34,159 bases of DNA, taken from the NCBI GenBank assembly GCA_934394585.1, contig CAKRQU010000020.1, forward strand, positions 1 to 34,159, in the 5' to 3' direction. The translations under genes were made by a program, and so were the position numbers. A model generated the notes under the pieces. It had not been told where the DNA came from. It ran no database searches and saw only the letters and a program-made list of their open reading frames with translations. The stretch comes from an uncultured Eubacteriales bacterium (GTDB taxonomy: Bacteria > Bacillota > Clostridia > Oscillospirales > CAG-272). This document shows positions 1 through 6,543 of this stretch, one piece after another (the stretch's first letter is position 1; every line of letters starts with the position of its first letter).

Positions 1-53
1 GGGTGCGAGGTAGTTTGCAAAGGAGGGCGAGGAGCCTTCCTTTGATGACTTTT
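1..53 (-). repeat. Dispersed element, copy A (5' end only, cut by window edge)
   Basis: These bases match the 5'-terminal part of the 460-511 bp dispersed element read on the minus strand: the AAAAGTCA end, the CAAAGGA...TCCTTTG hairpin and the start of the conserved CACCCC tract. The match to the 5' ends of the complete copies is essentially exact. The rest of the copy lies outside the window. It sits downstream of the minus-strand alr gene. Confidence 0.85.
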
Positions 54-201
54 GCCGCGCTTTTCGTCAGTGAAAAGTACACCCCGTTCTCCTGCGGGAG
101 AAAAAACAATCCCTCCGTCGCGGCAAGCCGCGCCACCTCCCTTTGCACAATGGAGGCGCGCAACGCGCTCCGCGCATTGCTTTGTTTCTTTCCCCCCAAG
201 A
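54..201. repeat. Hairpin-module array with a degenerate copy of the second repeat family
   Basis: No gene is seen here. A module-1 hairpin (GCGCTTTT...AAAAGTAC, arms not fully matched) spans about 57-80. A module-2 hairpin follows, with TCTCC at 88-92 pairing GGAGA at 97-101 around a TGCG loop. Positions 107-190 resemble the second repeat family seen at 10211-10364 and 26701-26850: they start CAATCCCTC, contain a GCGGCAAGCCGC hairpin and a CGCGCTCCGCGCATTGCTT tract, but are shorter and more diverged. Confidence 0.65.
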
Positions 202-227
202 AAAGAAAAAAGCAACCCGAGGTTGCT
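202..227 (-). terminator. Intrinsic terminator of alr
   Basis: AGCAACC at 211-217 pairs with GGTTGCT at 221-227 around a three-base loop. Read on the minus strand the stem is followed by a run of T. It lies only a few bases past the alr stop codon. The other side is also T-rich, so it could work in both directions. Confidence 0.85.
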
Positions 228-231
228 TTTT

Positions 232-1392
232 TTATTTCATCTCCGGATTTATGTACGAGCGCATGCTGTCTGCCTTGCCCGCGCGCATATATACGCGCGT
301 CACGCGCATTCCTATGCCGCAGACCACATCATAATTTATCGTGTCTGCTATTTCCGCTATATCATCCGCCGATATGCAAAGCGAGCCGTCGCTTCCTATC
401 ACCGTAGCCACATCTCCCGGCTGCACATTGTCGATATCTGAAATATCCACCATCATCTGATCCATACATATCCTGCCGAGTATCGGCGCATATTTCCCTT
501 TTATCAGCACGCCGCCACGCCCCGACAATGCCGTGGGCAGACCGTCCGCATAACCGATGCAAAGCGTGGCTGTTTTCATTTTTCTGTCGGCAATGAATGT
601 ATGCCCATAGCTTATTCCCGCGCCCGCTTCGACTGTTTTCACCTGTGCCACTTTGGTTTTCAGCGAAAGCACGGGGCGAAGCTCGGCACGCATTTCCTTT
701 GAGGGCAAAAGCCCGTGCATTATCAGTCCTATTTTGTACAGATCTCCCCATCTGCCGCAACCGAGGAGTGCGGCGCTGTTGTGAAAACATTTGTGAGGAA
801 AATAAGCGCCATGCTGTTCCAGCACGCGTATAAAGGTTTCAAAAAGCTTTTTTTGCCTTGCCGTGACGGGCGAATCCGCAATATCGGCGCATGCGGGATG
901 AGAAAAAATGCAATACGGCGAAAGCGATTCCATGGAATATATTTTCAGCGCCTCGCAAAGTCCCGCTTCATCACAGGAAAGCCCCAACCGCGACATACCC
1001 GTATCCACCGCGAGGAAAATTTCCGCGCGCTTGCCGTATTTTTTCGCCGCGTCATTTATCTTTTTTGCCATATCCGCGCTGAAAACAGTGAGCGAAACAT
1101 CGGCGCATACGGCTTTTTCTATATTGCTTTCATCTATGGCACCGAGAATGAGAATTCTGCCGTTTATTCCGGCATGGCGAAGCCCTGCCGCTTCATCATA
1201 GCAAGCCACGGCAAAACCCTGCACATATCCCGAAAGATATCTGCATACATCCGCATCGCCGTGACCGTAAGCATTTGCTTTCACAACGGCGATGAGCTCT
1301 GCTTCTTTTCCTATGGCAGAACGTATTTTTTCCGTATTATATAAAAGAGCGTCGATATCTATTTCAGCCCATGTACGCAATCCGTTATCCAA
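232..1392 (-). CDS. alr: Alanine racemase
   Basis: A PLP enzyme that interconverts L- and D-alanine and supplies D-Ala for peptidoglycan; cytosolic. From the TTG start at 1392 it is 386 residues. The N-terminal PLP barrel opens with RTWAEIDIDAL. The PLP lysine lies in VVKANAYGHG (about Lys38) and the second catalytic base is Tyr in ISYGHTF (about Tyr262), close to the usual 39/265 numbering. The C-terminal domain carries RICMDQMMVDIS. An in-frame ATG at 1428 would add 12 residues, but it lies inside the -10 box of the promoter at 1427-1455 and so should not be transcribed. The TTG has GGAGG at 1402-1406 with nine-base spacing. Divergent from the glycerol-1-phosphate dehydrogenase gene. Confidence 0.95.
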   Translation of the reverse strand: MDNGLRTWAEIDIDALLYNTEKIRSAIGKEAELIAVVKANAYGHGDADVCRYLSGYVQGFAVACYDEAAGLRHAGINGRILILGAIDESNIEKAVCADVSLTVFSADMAKKINDAAKKYGKRAEIFLAVDTGMSRLGLSCDEAGLCEALKIYSMESLSPYCIFSHPACADIADSPVTARQKKLFETFIRVLEQHGAYFPHKCFHNSAALLGCGRWGDLYKIGLIMHGLLPSKEMRAELRPVLSLKTKVAQVKTVEAGAGISYGHTFIADRKMKTATLCIGYADGLPTALSGRGGVLIKGKYAPILGRICMDQMMVDISDIDNVQPGDVATVIGSDGSLCISADDIAEIADTINYDVVCGIGMRVTRVYMRAGKADSMRSYINPEMK

Positions 1393-1426
1393 AAAACAAA
1401 GCCTCCGAAAAAATTCTTTCCTATAC

Positions 1427-1455
1427 ATTCTATCCTTTTCCGCGCGTTTTGTCAA
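1427..1455 (-). promoter_or_regulatory. Sigma-A promoter of alr
   Basis: On the minus strand TTGACA (1455-1450) is followed after exactly 17 bases by TAGAAT (1432-1427). Transcription should begin near 1420, leaving a leader of about 28 bases before the TTG start at 1392. The -10 overlaps the upstream in-frame ATG, which decides the start choice. Confidence 0.8.
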
Positions 1456-1494
1456 TGTTTTGCAAAACAAAAGAAAATCATTTTTCCTGTTATC

Positions 1495-1523
1495 TTGACA
1501 AAAATATATTTTTGAAGTATACT
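1495..1523 (+). promoter_or_regulatory. Sigma-A promoter of glycerol-1-phosphate dehydrogenase gene
   Basis: TTGACA at 1495-1500, a 17-base A/T-rich spacer and TATACT at 1518-1523. It is near consensus, in an intergenic region shared with the divergent alr promoter, about 40 bases upstream of the start codon. Confidence 0.85.
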
Positions 1524-1564
1524 TTATGCGAAAACAAAATTTCTGAAAAAGAGGGTGTTTTATT

Positions 1565-2845
1565 TTGGATCTTAACGGAATGCTCAAATCGCTCGAAAAT
1601 TGCCCCTGCGGCAAAAAGCATACTTTCTATACGAAAGATATAGAAATAGGCTCGGGCATAACGGCAAAAACAGGAGAAATCCTCCGCCGCAACGGTTTTG
1701 AAGACGATCTGCTTCTCGTAGCCGATGAAAATACGATAGCTGCCGCCGCAGGTGTGCGCGAAAGTCTTATCGCCGCGGGTTTCAGACTCACGGAAAGAAT
1801 TTACAATAATCTCACTTATGCCCGCGCCGAGCAGGTAGATGAGCTGAAAGCCATTTGCCCGAGCGTGCAGGGTATCATTTCCGTCGGCACAGGCTCACTC
1901 AATGATATATGCCGCGTGGCTTCATATCAGACAGGCAAAAAATTCTGCATTTTTGCCACGGCACCGAGTATGGACGGTTTTGCCTCCGATACGGCGCCGA
2001 TAGTAAAGGATAATTTCAAATCGTCATGGCAGGCGGAGCAGCCGCTCGTCATCATTGCCGATACAAAAATTCTTGCCGCCGCTCCCGCCGAGCTGAAATC
2101 ATCGGGATTTGGCGATATGGTGGCAAAATACATCGGTCTTGCCGAATGGAAAATAGCAAATCTGCTCATAGATGAATATTACTGCCCGAATATAGCCGCC
2201 ATCACGAGCGAAGCTATAGAGCGCATAACGGCTCTCGCCGACAGAATAACGGAAAACAGTGAAGAAGCGGCCGGCGCCGTAATGGAAGCACTCGTTCTCA
2301 CGGGTCTGGCAATGAAGCTCGCCGGATGTTCGCGTCCCGCCTCCGGTGCGGAGCATGTTGTTTCCCATTATCTCGAATGCTACAAGCTGAACCGCGGTAT
2401 ATGGCCCGAATTTCACGGCAAAAAAGTCGGTGTGATGACGGTTATTCTCAATCGTGCATACCGCAATATCGCCGAGCGCGTAACCGAAGTAAATCCCCAT
2501 GCCGACAATACCGACTGGGATCTCGTTTATTCCAAATACGATGCCTGCATGTTAAACGACATAAAGCGCGTGAATACTCCCACCATCACGGACAAGGTTT
2601 CTCCCGAGAAGCTGAAGGAAAGCTGGGGCGAAATAAGAAAGATTATTCTCGAAACGCTCCCCACGGATGAAAAGCTGCTTTCGCTGATGCACGCGGCAGG
2701 TGCGGCTACCACGCCCGAAGAAGTTCATGTGGGAGAAGAGCTGCTCACAAATGCTCTGCGTTTCCATCCGTATATGCGTTATCGCCTGCTCCTCACCAGA
2801 CTCATGCCCATGCTCGATCTCGATATAATGGATTTTGTAAAATAA
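1565..2845 (+). CDS. egsA: sn-glycerol-1-phosphate dehydrogenase (AraM/EgsA type)
   Basis: Iron-containing-alcohol-dehydrogenase-like fold. The family reduces dihydroxyacetone phosphate to sn-glycerol-1-phosphate with NAD(P)H and, in Bacillus, is Ni2+-dependent. Visible motifs are the nucleotide-binding GTGSLND (108-114), SMDGFASDTAPI (135-146) and metal-ligand candidates Asp184 (GFGDMVAKY), His264 (GAEHVVSHY) and His284 (EFHGKKVG). At 426 residues it is slightly longer than Bacillus AraM because of an N-terminal Cys-rich stretch (CPCGKKH). The TTG start is chosen because GAGGGTG at 1551-1557 gives seven-base spacing; ATG at 1580 has no such site. It has its own promoter and terminator. The G1P made is archaeal-type in stereochemistry; its downstream use is not visible here. 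Confidence 0.88.
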   Translation: MDLNGMLKSLENCPCGKKHTFYTKDIEIGSGITAKTGEILRRNGFEDDLLLVADENTIAAAAGVRESLIAAGFRLTERIYNNLTYARAEQVDELKAICPSVQGIISVGTGSLNDICRVASYQTGKKFCIFATAPSMDGFASDTAPIVKDNFKSSWQAEQPLVIIADTKILAAAPAELKSSGFGDMVAKYIGLAEWKIANLLIDEYYCPNIAAITSEAIERITALADRITENSEEAAGAVMEALVLTGLAMKLAGCSRPASGAEHVVSHYLECYKLNRGIWPEFHGKKVGVMTVILNRAYRNIAERVTEVNPHADNTDWDLVYSKYDACMLNDIKRVNTPTITDKVSPEKLKESWGEIRKIILETLPTDEKLLSLMHAAGAATTPEEVHVGEELLTNALRFHPYMRYRLLLTRLMPMLDLDIMDFVK

Positions 2846-2851
2846 GATGAG

Positions 2852-2887
2852 AAAAACGTCCTCTGCCCGCGGCAGGGGACGTTTTTT
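2852..2887 (+). terminator. Intrinsic terminator of egsA
   Basis: A stem of about 13 base pairs, AACGTCCTCTGCC (2855-2867) with GGCAGGGGACGTT (2871-2883), has one G-T pair and a CGC loop and is followed by a T-run. It begins just after the stop codon. Confidence 0.93.
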
Positions 2888-3060
2888 CTCTTCCAAAAGA
2901 TAAAAAGAAACTATACGCTTTTCACAAAAGCGCGGGAAAATAAAAGTTTCTTTTCCTTACGAAGGAAACGGGGCGTACTTTTGCGTGACCAAAAGTACCA
3001 AAAGGTTACTTTGTCCCCTATGGGGAAACGATCGCGCTTTTTACTGACAAAAAGCGCGGG
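2888..3060. repeat. Hairpin-module array upstream of element copy B
   Basis: No gene is seen. In order there are a TTTCCTTACGAAGGAAA module-2 type hairpin near 2952-2968, a module-1 hairpin GTACTTTT...AAAAGTAC at about 2977-3000, a GTCCCCTATGGGGA-type module-2 hairpin near 3014-3027, and a second module-1 hairpin with GCGC instead of GTAC ends at about 3033-3056, immediately before the element. In each module-1 hairpin both arms carry the matching tetranucleotide, so the pairing is kept. Confidence 0.75.
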
Positions 3061-3570
3061 AAAAGTCATCAAAGGAAGGCTCCTCGCCCTCCTTTGCAAA
3101 CTACCTCGCACCCCGTCGAGTTAGCCGCTGGAAGTAATGCGCGGCAAGTGAGTGCTATATATAGCAAATCAAAAATATTTATGTTCATCTCTCCGCGAAG
3201 TTGTAGCCATACCGCGCGTGCGAACACAGTACGCCGCAAAAAGCGAGCAGATTCGACGGGGTGGGTGGCTCCCGCCATGGCTTTTGATACGCTTCCCACT
3301 GTAGACTGAACTCCACCAAAGCGAGCATGGCTTGATGGATATCGAAACGGGGAAGCTACAGTGCTGGTCTGCACAGACTAAAGTCTGTGTTAAGCGGGGG
3401 GTCTGAACCATACTTACGGTTTAGTCTATGGTCGGACTGTCGGGGCAGTATGTTAGCACGAGTCGCCGCGAGGCGACAGAAGGTGTTCAAAAGAGGAATT
3501 GACACATACGCGCAGCGTGTGTGTCGGCGTCGCCGAGACAGGAGTTAATGCTTTCCTCTTTTTGACTTTT
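3061..3570 (+). repeat. Dispersed structured element, copy B (complete, 510 bp)
   Basis: It runs from AAAAGTCA to TGACTTTT, short terminal inverted repeats. The sense strand is taken as the one giving a GNRA hairpin (GTCGCC-GCGA-GGCGAC, 3462-3477) and a 3' hairpin followed by T. Other parts are a 5' hairpin (3070-3096); an 11-base pair between CACCCCGTCGA (3109-3119) and TCGACGGGGTG (3253-3263); and a second complementarity GTGCGAACA (3218-3226) with 3449-3459, weakened here by an A in TATGTTAGCAC. The 3' hairpin arms are 3489-3498 and 3553-3562, with a 54-base insert in the loop. No open frame is shared with the other copies. It lies between the 3' ends of converging genes. Confidence 0.92.
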
Positions 3571-3808
3571 GGTACTTTTCGTCAGTGAAAAGTACACCCC
3601 GTTCTCCCCGTAGGGAATAAGAAACTTTTCCCGCGCTTTTGGTCACGGGGCAGCGCGACCTTCGTTCTCTTCGTGAAGAGTAACTTCCTTTTGGTACTTT
3701 TCGTCAGTGAAAAGTACACCTTTGTTTCCTTCGTGAGGAAAAGAAACATTTTTCTGCGCTTTTGTGAAAAGCGCCGCCCGCTTCATCCTCTTTGCGCAAA
3801 GAGAAAAC
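3571..3808. repeat. Hairpin-module array downstream of element copy B
   Basis: No gene is seen. Two module-1 hairpins of the GTACTTTT...AAAAGTAC type (about 3572-3595 and 3695-3718) and two GCGC-type versions (near 3633-3656 and 3758-3776) alternate with module-2 hairpins such as CTCTTCGTGAAGAG (near 3665-3680) and TTTCCTTCGTGAGGAAA (near 3724-3742). The stems differ from one another, but each is internally complementary. Confidence 0.75.
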
Positions 3809-3839
3809 GATGCAGAGCAAAAAGCTCTGCATCTTTTTT
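3809..3839 (+). terminator. Strong intrinsic terminator, probably bidirectional
   Basis: GATGCAGAGC (3809-3818) and GCTCTGCATC (3824-3833) form a perfect 10 bp stem with an AAAAA loop. On the plus strand six T follow. On the minus strand the tail is GTTTTCTC, which could end the SLH-protein transcript. The better T-run is on the plus strand, so it would stop transcription coming out of the repeat region. Confidence 0.8.
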
Positions 3840-3897
3840 CTCGTTTTTTCTGCGAAAGCGTGCATTTCATCTATATATGAGTAGCGGAAACAAAAAT

Positions 3898-5142
3898 TCA
3901 CTTGTTTCCGATCATATAAAAGAGAAGCTTTGCGGCTTCCGAACGCGTGAGCGCTTTTTCGCCGTCAGCATCCGCGAAAACGCCTATTGAGGCGAGCGTA
4001 TCCATGCCTTCCTGCGTTATTTCGGATTTTTCCGATGCGAAAACGCTTATGCTGTCGTCCGTATTATATTTTTCAATTCCGGCTATTCTGCCGATTATCG
4101 TTGCCGCATGGGCGAGAGTAATACTTTCGTTCGGTCTGAATGCGGCACCGGTATCGGTTTCAAAGCCGTATACAAGTCCCATCTCTTCGGCGCGGGCAAT
4201 ATATCTTCGCTGATATGCCGTAAAATCGGCGTCATCTTCAAATTTGCTTGCGACATCGGACGCTCCTTTTTCAATATCGGAAGCCCGCATTGCCATTATC
4301 AGAAAATCGGCGCGGCTTATTTCCTTTTCGGGAGAAAAGGTTCTCACGTCGCCGAGCTTTTCACCCGAAAAAATATCTTTTTCCGCAAGAATGACGGCGG
4401 CTGTATGCGCATCGCTGTCTTTCATATCGGAATATACTATATCCGCTCTGTTTTTCTCCACCTTTATTTTCACCGTGGCGGGTTCGGATTCGTTTCCGTA
4501 TTTATCCACTGCGGTGAAGGTAAATTTATCCTTGCCGTAAAAGCCCACATCGGGTGTATATTTTATTTCGCCCGTATCGCGCGAAACCACACTGACATTG
4601 CCGTGGCGGGCATTTTTTGTGATGTGAAATGTTATTTCGTCATCATCGGGATCGCTTGCCGTCAGTTTTGCGAAAACAGAAATATTTTCCTTTGCCGTGA
4701 TTTCGGCAGAGGAAGCCGACGGCGCAAAATTCAGCTTTTTCAGCGGCACGGCTATACATTCGAAAGAATTTTCATAGCCGCTTTCCGGGATGACAAAGCA
4801 AAAAGAGGCTTCGCTTTCTCCCGTGGGGACAAGAGTGAGTTTTTCCATGCTTTCTCTGGGGATAATCTGCCCGGGCAGAACATCGGCTTCGCCGAGTTTC
4901 AGTATTCCGTTTTCCGCATCGGGCAGCTTCGTCACGGCGACGGAACCCGCCTGTATACCGAGCACGCTGTCAAAATCGTATGCCGAAAATGTGACTGCGT
5001 TTTCGCCCACGCAGGTTTTTATCAGACGGATTTCATTCTGCATCACTCCGATGGCGGGCGAAAGCAGATCTGCGGCGCCGAGCGAAAGGCACATCGCGAG
5101 CGCGAGCAGCATGGCAAAAAGTAAAATGTTGATTTTCTTCAT
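3898..5142 (-). CDS. Secreted S-layer-homology protein with cadherin-like repeats
   Basis: A 414-residue exported surface protein. A signal peptide (KK start, hydrophobic 5-22, cleavage near AA-D) is followed by two cadherin-like/tandem-95-type Ig-fold repeats: about 50-140 (GSVAVTKLPDAENG) and about 142-229 (SDPDDDEITFHITKNARHG, then YTPDVGFYGKDKFTFTAVD). The C-terminal part, about 236-414, contains three SLH modules (YSDMKDSDAHTAAVILAEKD; FEDDADFTAYQRRYIARAEE; a shorter third). SLH modules normally bind secondary cell-wall polymer non-covalently, so it is likely held on the peptidoglycan. The ligand of the Ig-like part is unknown. AAAGGA lies ten bases before the ATG. It is a single gene, divergent from the GtrA gene; no convincing promoter was found. 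Confidence 0.85.
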   Translation of the reverse strand: MKKINILLFAMLLALAMCLSLGAADLLSPAIGVMQNEIRLIKTCVGENAVTFSAYDFDSVLGIQAGSVAVTKLPDAENGILKLGEADVLPGQIIPRESMEKLTLVPTGESEASFCFVIPESGYENSFECIAVPLKKLNFAPSASSAEITAKENISVFAKLTASDPDDDEITFHITKNARHGNVSVVSRDTGEIKYTPDVGFYGKDKFTFTAVDKYGNESEPATVKIKVEKNRADIVYSDMKDSDAHTAAVILAEKDIFSGEKLGDVRTFSPEKEISRADFLIMAMRASDIEKGASDVASKFEDDADFTAYQRRYIARAEEMGLVYGFETDTGAAFRPNESITLAHAATIIGRIAGIEKYNTDDSISVFASEKSEITQEGMDTLASIGVFADADGEKALTRSEAAKLLFYMIGNK

Positions 5143-5249
5143 TTTTTATGATTCCTTTCAAAAAATTTCCGTTTTTCGCGGATATCATTGATATTTTTAC
5201 CGATATTTTCCCTTTTTATGAGCGGAGCGGGATTTATTTTTATTTTCTA

Positions 5250-5278
5250 TTGAATTTAATGGGAATGTATGGTATAAT
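5250..5278 (+). promoter_or_regulatory. Extended -10 promoter of the GtrA gene
   Basis: TTGAAT (5250-5255), a 17-base spacer ending in TGG, and TATAAT (5273-5278). The TGN before the -10 makes it an extended -10 promoter. It lies about 50 bases before the ATG. Confidence 0.8.
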
Positions 5279-5326
5279 TTTTATTAACATTACAGCGCCT
5301 GAGAGCGTCGGTATGAGGTTTTGAAT

Positions 5327-5764
5327 ATGGATAAAAAACGAAATAAAAATATTTTCGAATTTCTCCGGTATGTAATAGTCGGCGGCATAGCGGCTCTCTG
5401 TGATATGGGCATATTGGCGCTTTTCAAGGAAGTCGTTTTCGGCGGAAGCGAGACCGTCAGTGCAATAATTATTTCGACCACGGCGGGATTTTTCGTGGGT
5501 CTGGCGGTAAATTTCACGCTTTCGCGCGTATTTGTTTTCACCTCCGAGGAGCAGCACAGTAAAGACGGCGGATGGAAAGGTTTTGCCATGTATACGCTCA
5601 TCGGCGCGATAGGCTACGGGCTGACGGTACTGCTCATGTGGATAGGCACGAATATAACAGGGCGCGCGGGTTTCTGGTATCTGCTCGTCAACTGCGTGGT
5701 AAAGGGAATCGTGCTTATCTGGAACTATATCGGAAGAAAGATTTTTGTATACAAGGGAAAATAA
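5327..5764 (+). CDS. GtrA family membrane protein (lipid-linked sugar flippase type)
   Basis: A 145-residue polytopic protein with four predicted membrane helices, the usual size and topology of the GtrA/DPMS family. It begins with the family-typical FLRYVIVGGIAALCDMG and contains GLAVNFTLSRVFVF between helices 2 and 3. GtrA proteins are thought to move polyprenyl-phosphate sugars across the membrane for decoration of surface glycans or teichoic acids. ATG at 5327 is preferred over a TTG six bases upstream because GAGG at 5315-5318 then has eight-base spacing. It is separated from the FAD oxidoreductase gene by dispersed element copy C, so the two may not be on one transcript. No GtrB-type glycosyltransferase is adjacent. 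Confidence 0.85.
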   Translation: MDKKRNKNIFEFLRYVIVGGIAALCDMGILALFKEVVFGGSETVSAIIISTTAGFFVGLAVNFTLSRVFVFTSEEQHSKDGGWKGFAMYTLIGAIGYGLTVLLMWIGTNITGRAGFWYLLVNCVVKGIVLIWNYIGRKIFVYKGK

Positions 5765-5855
5765 GAGGGATTTTTTCTTTAAAAGAAAAGGGGGAAGAAG
5801 CGGGCGACTGCGGTCGCCCGTGGACAGGGCGTACTTTTCTGTGAAGAAAAGTACC
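5765..5855. repeat. Hairpin-module array upstream of element copy C
   Basis: It contains TTTTTCTTTAAAAGAAAAG, then a module-3 hairpin GGGCGACTGCGGTCGCCC (about 5802-5819), then a module-1 hairpin GTACTTTT...AAAAGTAC (5831-5854) directly against the element. The order module 3, module 1, element recurs at 26083-26137 and 34089-34146. No separate gtrA terminator was recognised; the first hairpin is a possible one. Confidence 0.7.
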
Positions 5856-6361
5856 AAAAGTCATCAAAGGAAGGCTCCTCGCCCTCCTTTGCAAACTACC
5901 TCGCACCCCGTCGAGTCAGCCGCAAAAAGTAATGCGCGGCAAGTATGCGCTATAGATGGCACAGTGAAAAATCTCAATTTCATCTCTCATCACATCATCA
6001 GCCATACCGCGCGTGCGAACATAGTACCCGCAAAAAGCGAGCAGATTCGACGGGGTGGGTGGTGCCACGCCGAAAGTTTAGATGTACTTCCCACTATAGC
6101 CAAAACTCCGACTATGCGAGCATGGCTTGATGGACATCGAAACGGGGCGGCTAAAGCTGAAATCTGCACAAACTAAATCCCGTGTTAAGCGTGGATTTGA
6201 GCCATACTTCCGGTTTAGTCTACGGTCGGACTGTCGGGGAAGTATGTTCGCACGAGTCGCCGCGAGGCGACAGAAGGTGTTTAAAAGAGGAATTGACACA
6301 TACGCGCAGCGTGTGTGTCGGCGTCGCCGAGACAGGAGTTGCCTTCCTCTTTTTGACTTTT
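5856..6361 (+). repeat. Dispersed structured element, copy C (complete, 506 bp)
   Basis: Same architecture as copy B and the best example of the long-range pairs. CACCCCGTCGA (5904-5914) is fully complementary to TCGACGGGGTG (6047-6057), and GTGCGAACATA (6013-6023) to TATGTTCGCAC (6243-6253). The GNRA hairpin is at 6256-6271. The 3' hairpin arms are 6283-6292 and 6344-6353, followed by T, with a 51-base structured insert between them. An internal helix joins AGTTT (6075-6079) and AAACT (6103-6107). This is the one copy lying between two same-direction genes rather than at a convergent junction. Confidence 0.92.
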
Positions 6362-6509
6362 GGTACTTTTGGTCACGCAAAAGTACACCTTCGTCCCCTC
6401 GCGGGGGACAAAGTAACTTTTTTCTACTTTTCGTCAGTGAAAAGTACCCCCCGTCCCTGCCGGGACAAAAGAAACCGACATTTTTACTTCTTTTTCAAAA
6501 AAGAAGCTT
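6362..6509. repeat. Hairpin-module array downstream of element copy C
   Basis: Module-1 hairpin GTACTTTT...AAAAGTAC (about 6363-6386), module-2 hairpin GTCCCCTCGCGGGGGAC (about 6394-6410), a second module-1 type (about 6427-6449), then a GTCCCTGCCGGGAC hairpin (near 6454-6467) and CTTCTTTTTCAAAAAAGAAG (near 6487-6506). No promoter for the FAD oxidoreductase gene could be identified in this stretch. Confidence 0.7.
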
Positions 6510-6543
6510 CATACATAAATAAAAAAACGAAAGGATGCCTGAA

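Noticed and set aside
3..407. Short frames starting RGSLQRRARSLPLMTF that recur on both strands.
   Set aside because: They come from the reverse strand of the element's conserved 5' end, run into different flanking hairpins, and have no consistent ribosome-binding site context.
3094..3309. Similar short reading frames at the 5' half of each element copy (QTTSHPVE, then SNARQV).
   Set aside because: The frame is kept only over the nearly invariant 5' part. After that the copies shift frame at different points and lengths differ by numbers not divisible by three, so they are not real proteins.
3571..3808. CRISPR array, because of repeated hairpins with similar sequences.
   Set aside because: Repeats are not direct and regular, spacers are not uniform, and no cas genes are present.
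5985..6010. CTGATGA on the reverse strand of some copies, reminiscent of a hammerhead ribozyme core.
   Set aside because: The region is the most variable part of the element, no stem II follows, and GAAA is missing in copy D.
6041..6057. ATTCGACGGGG in the element resembles the conserved 5' motif of tmRNA (GGATTCGACGGGG).
   Set aside because: It recurs in all copies and pairs with CACCCCGTCGA upstream. There is no tRNA-like T arm, no CCA end and no tag reading frame ending in Ala-Ala, so it is not ssrA.
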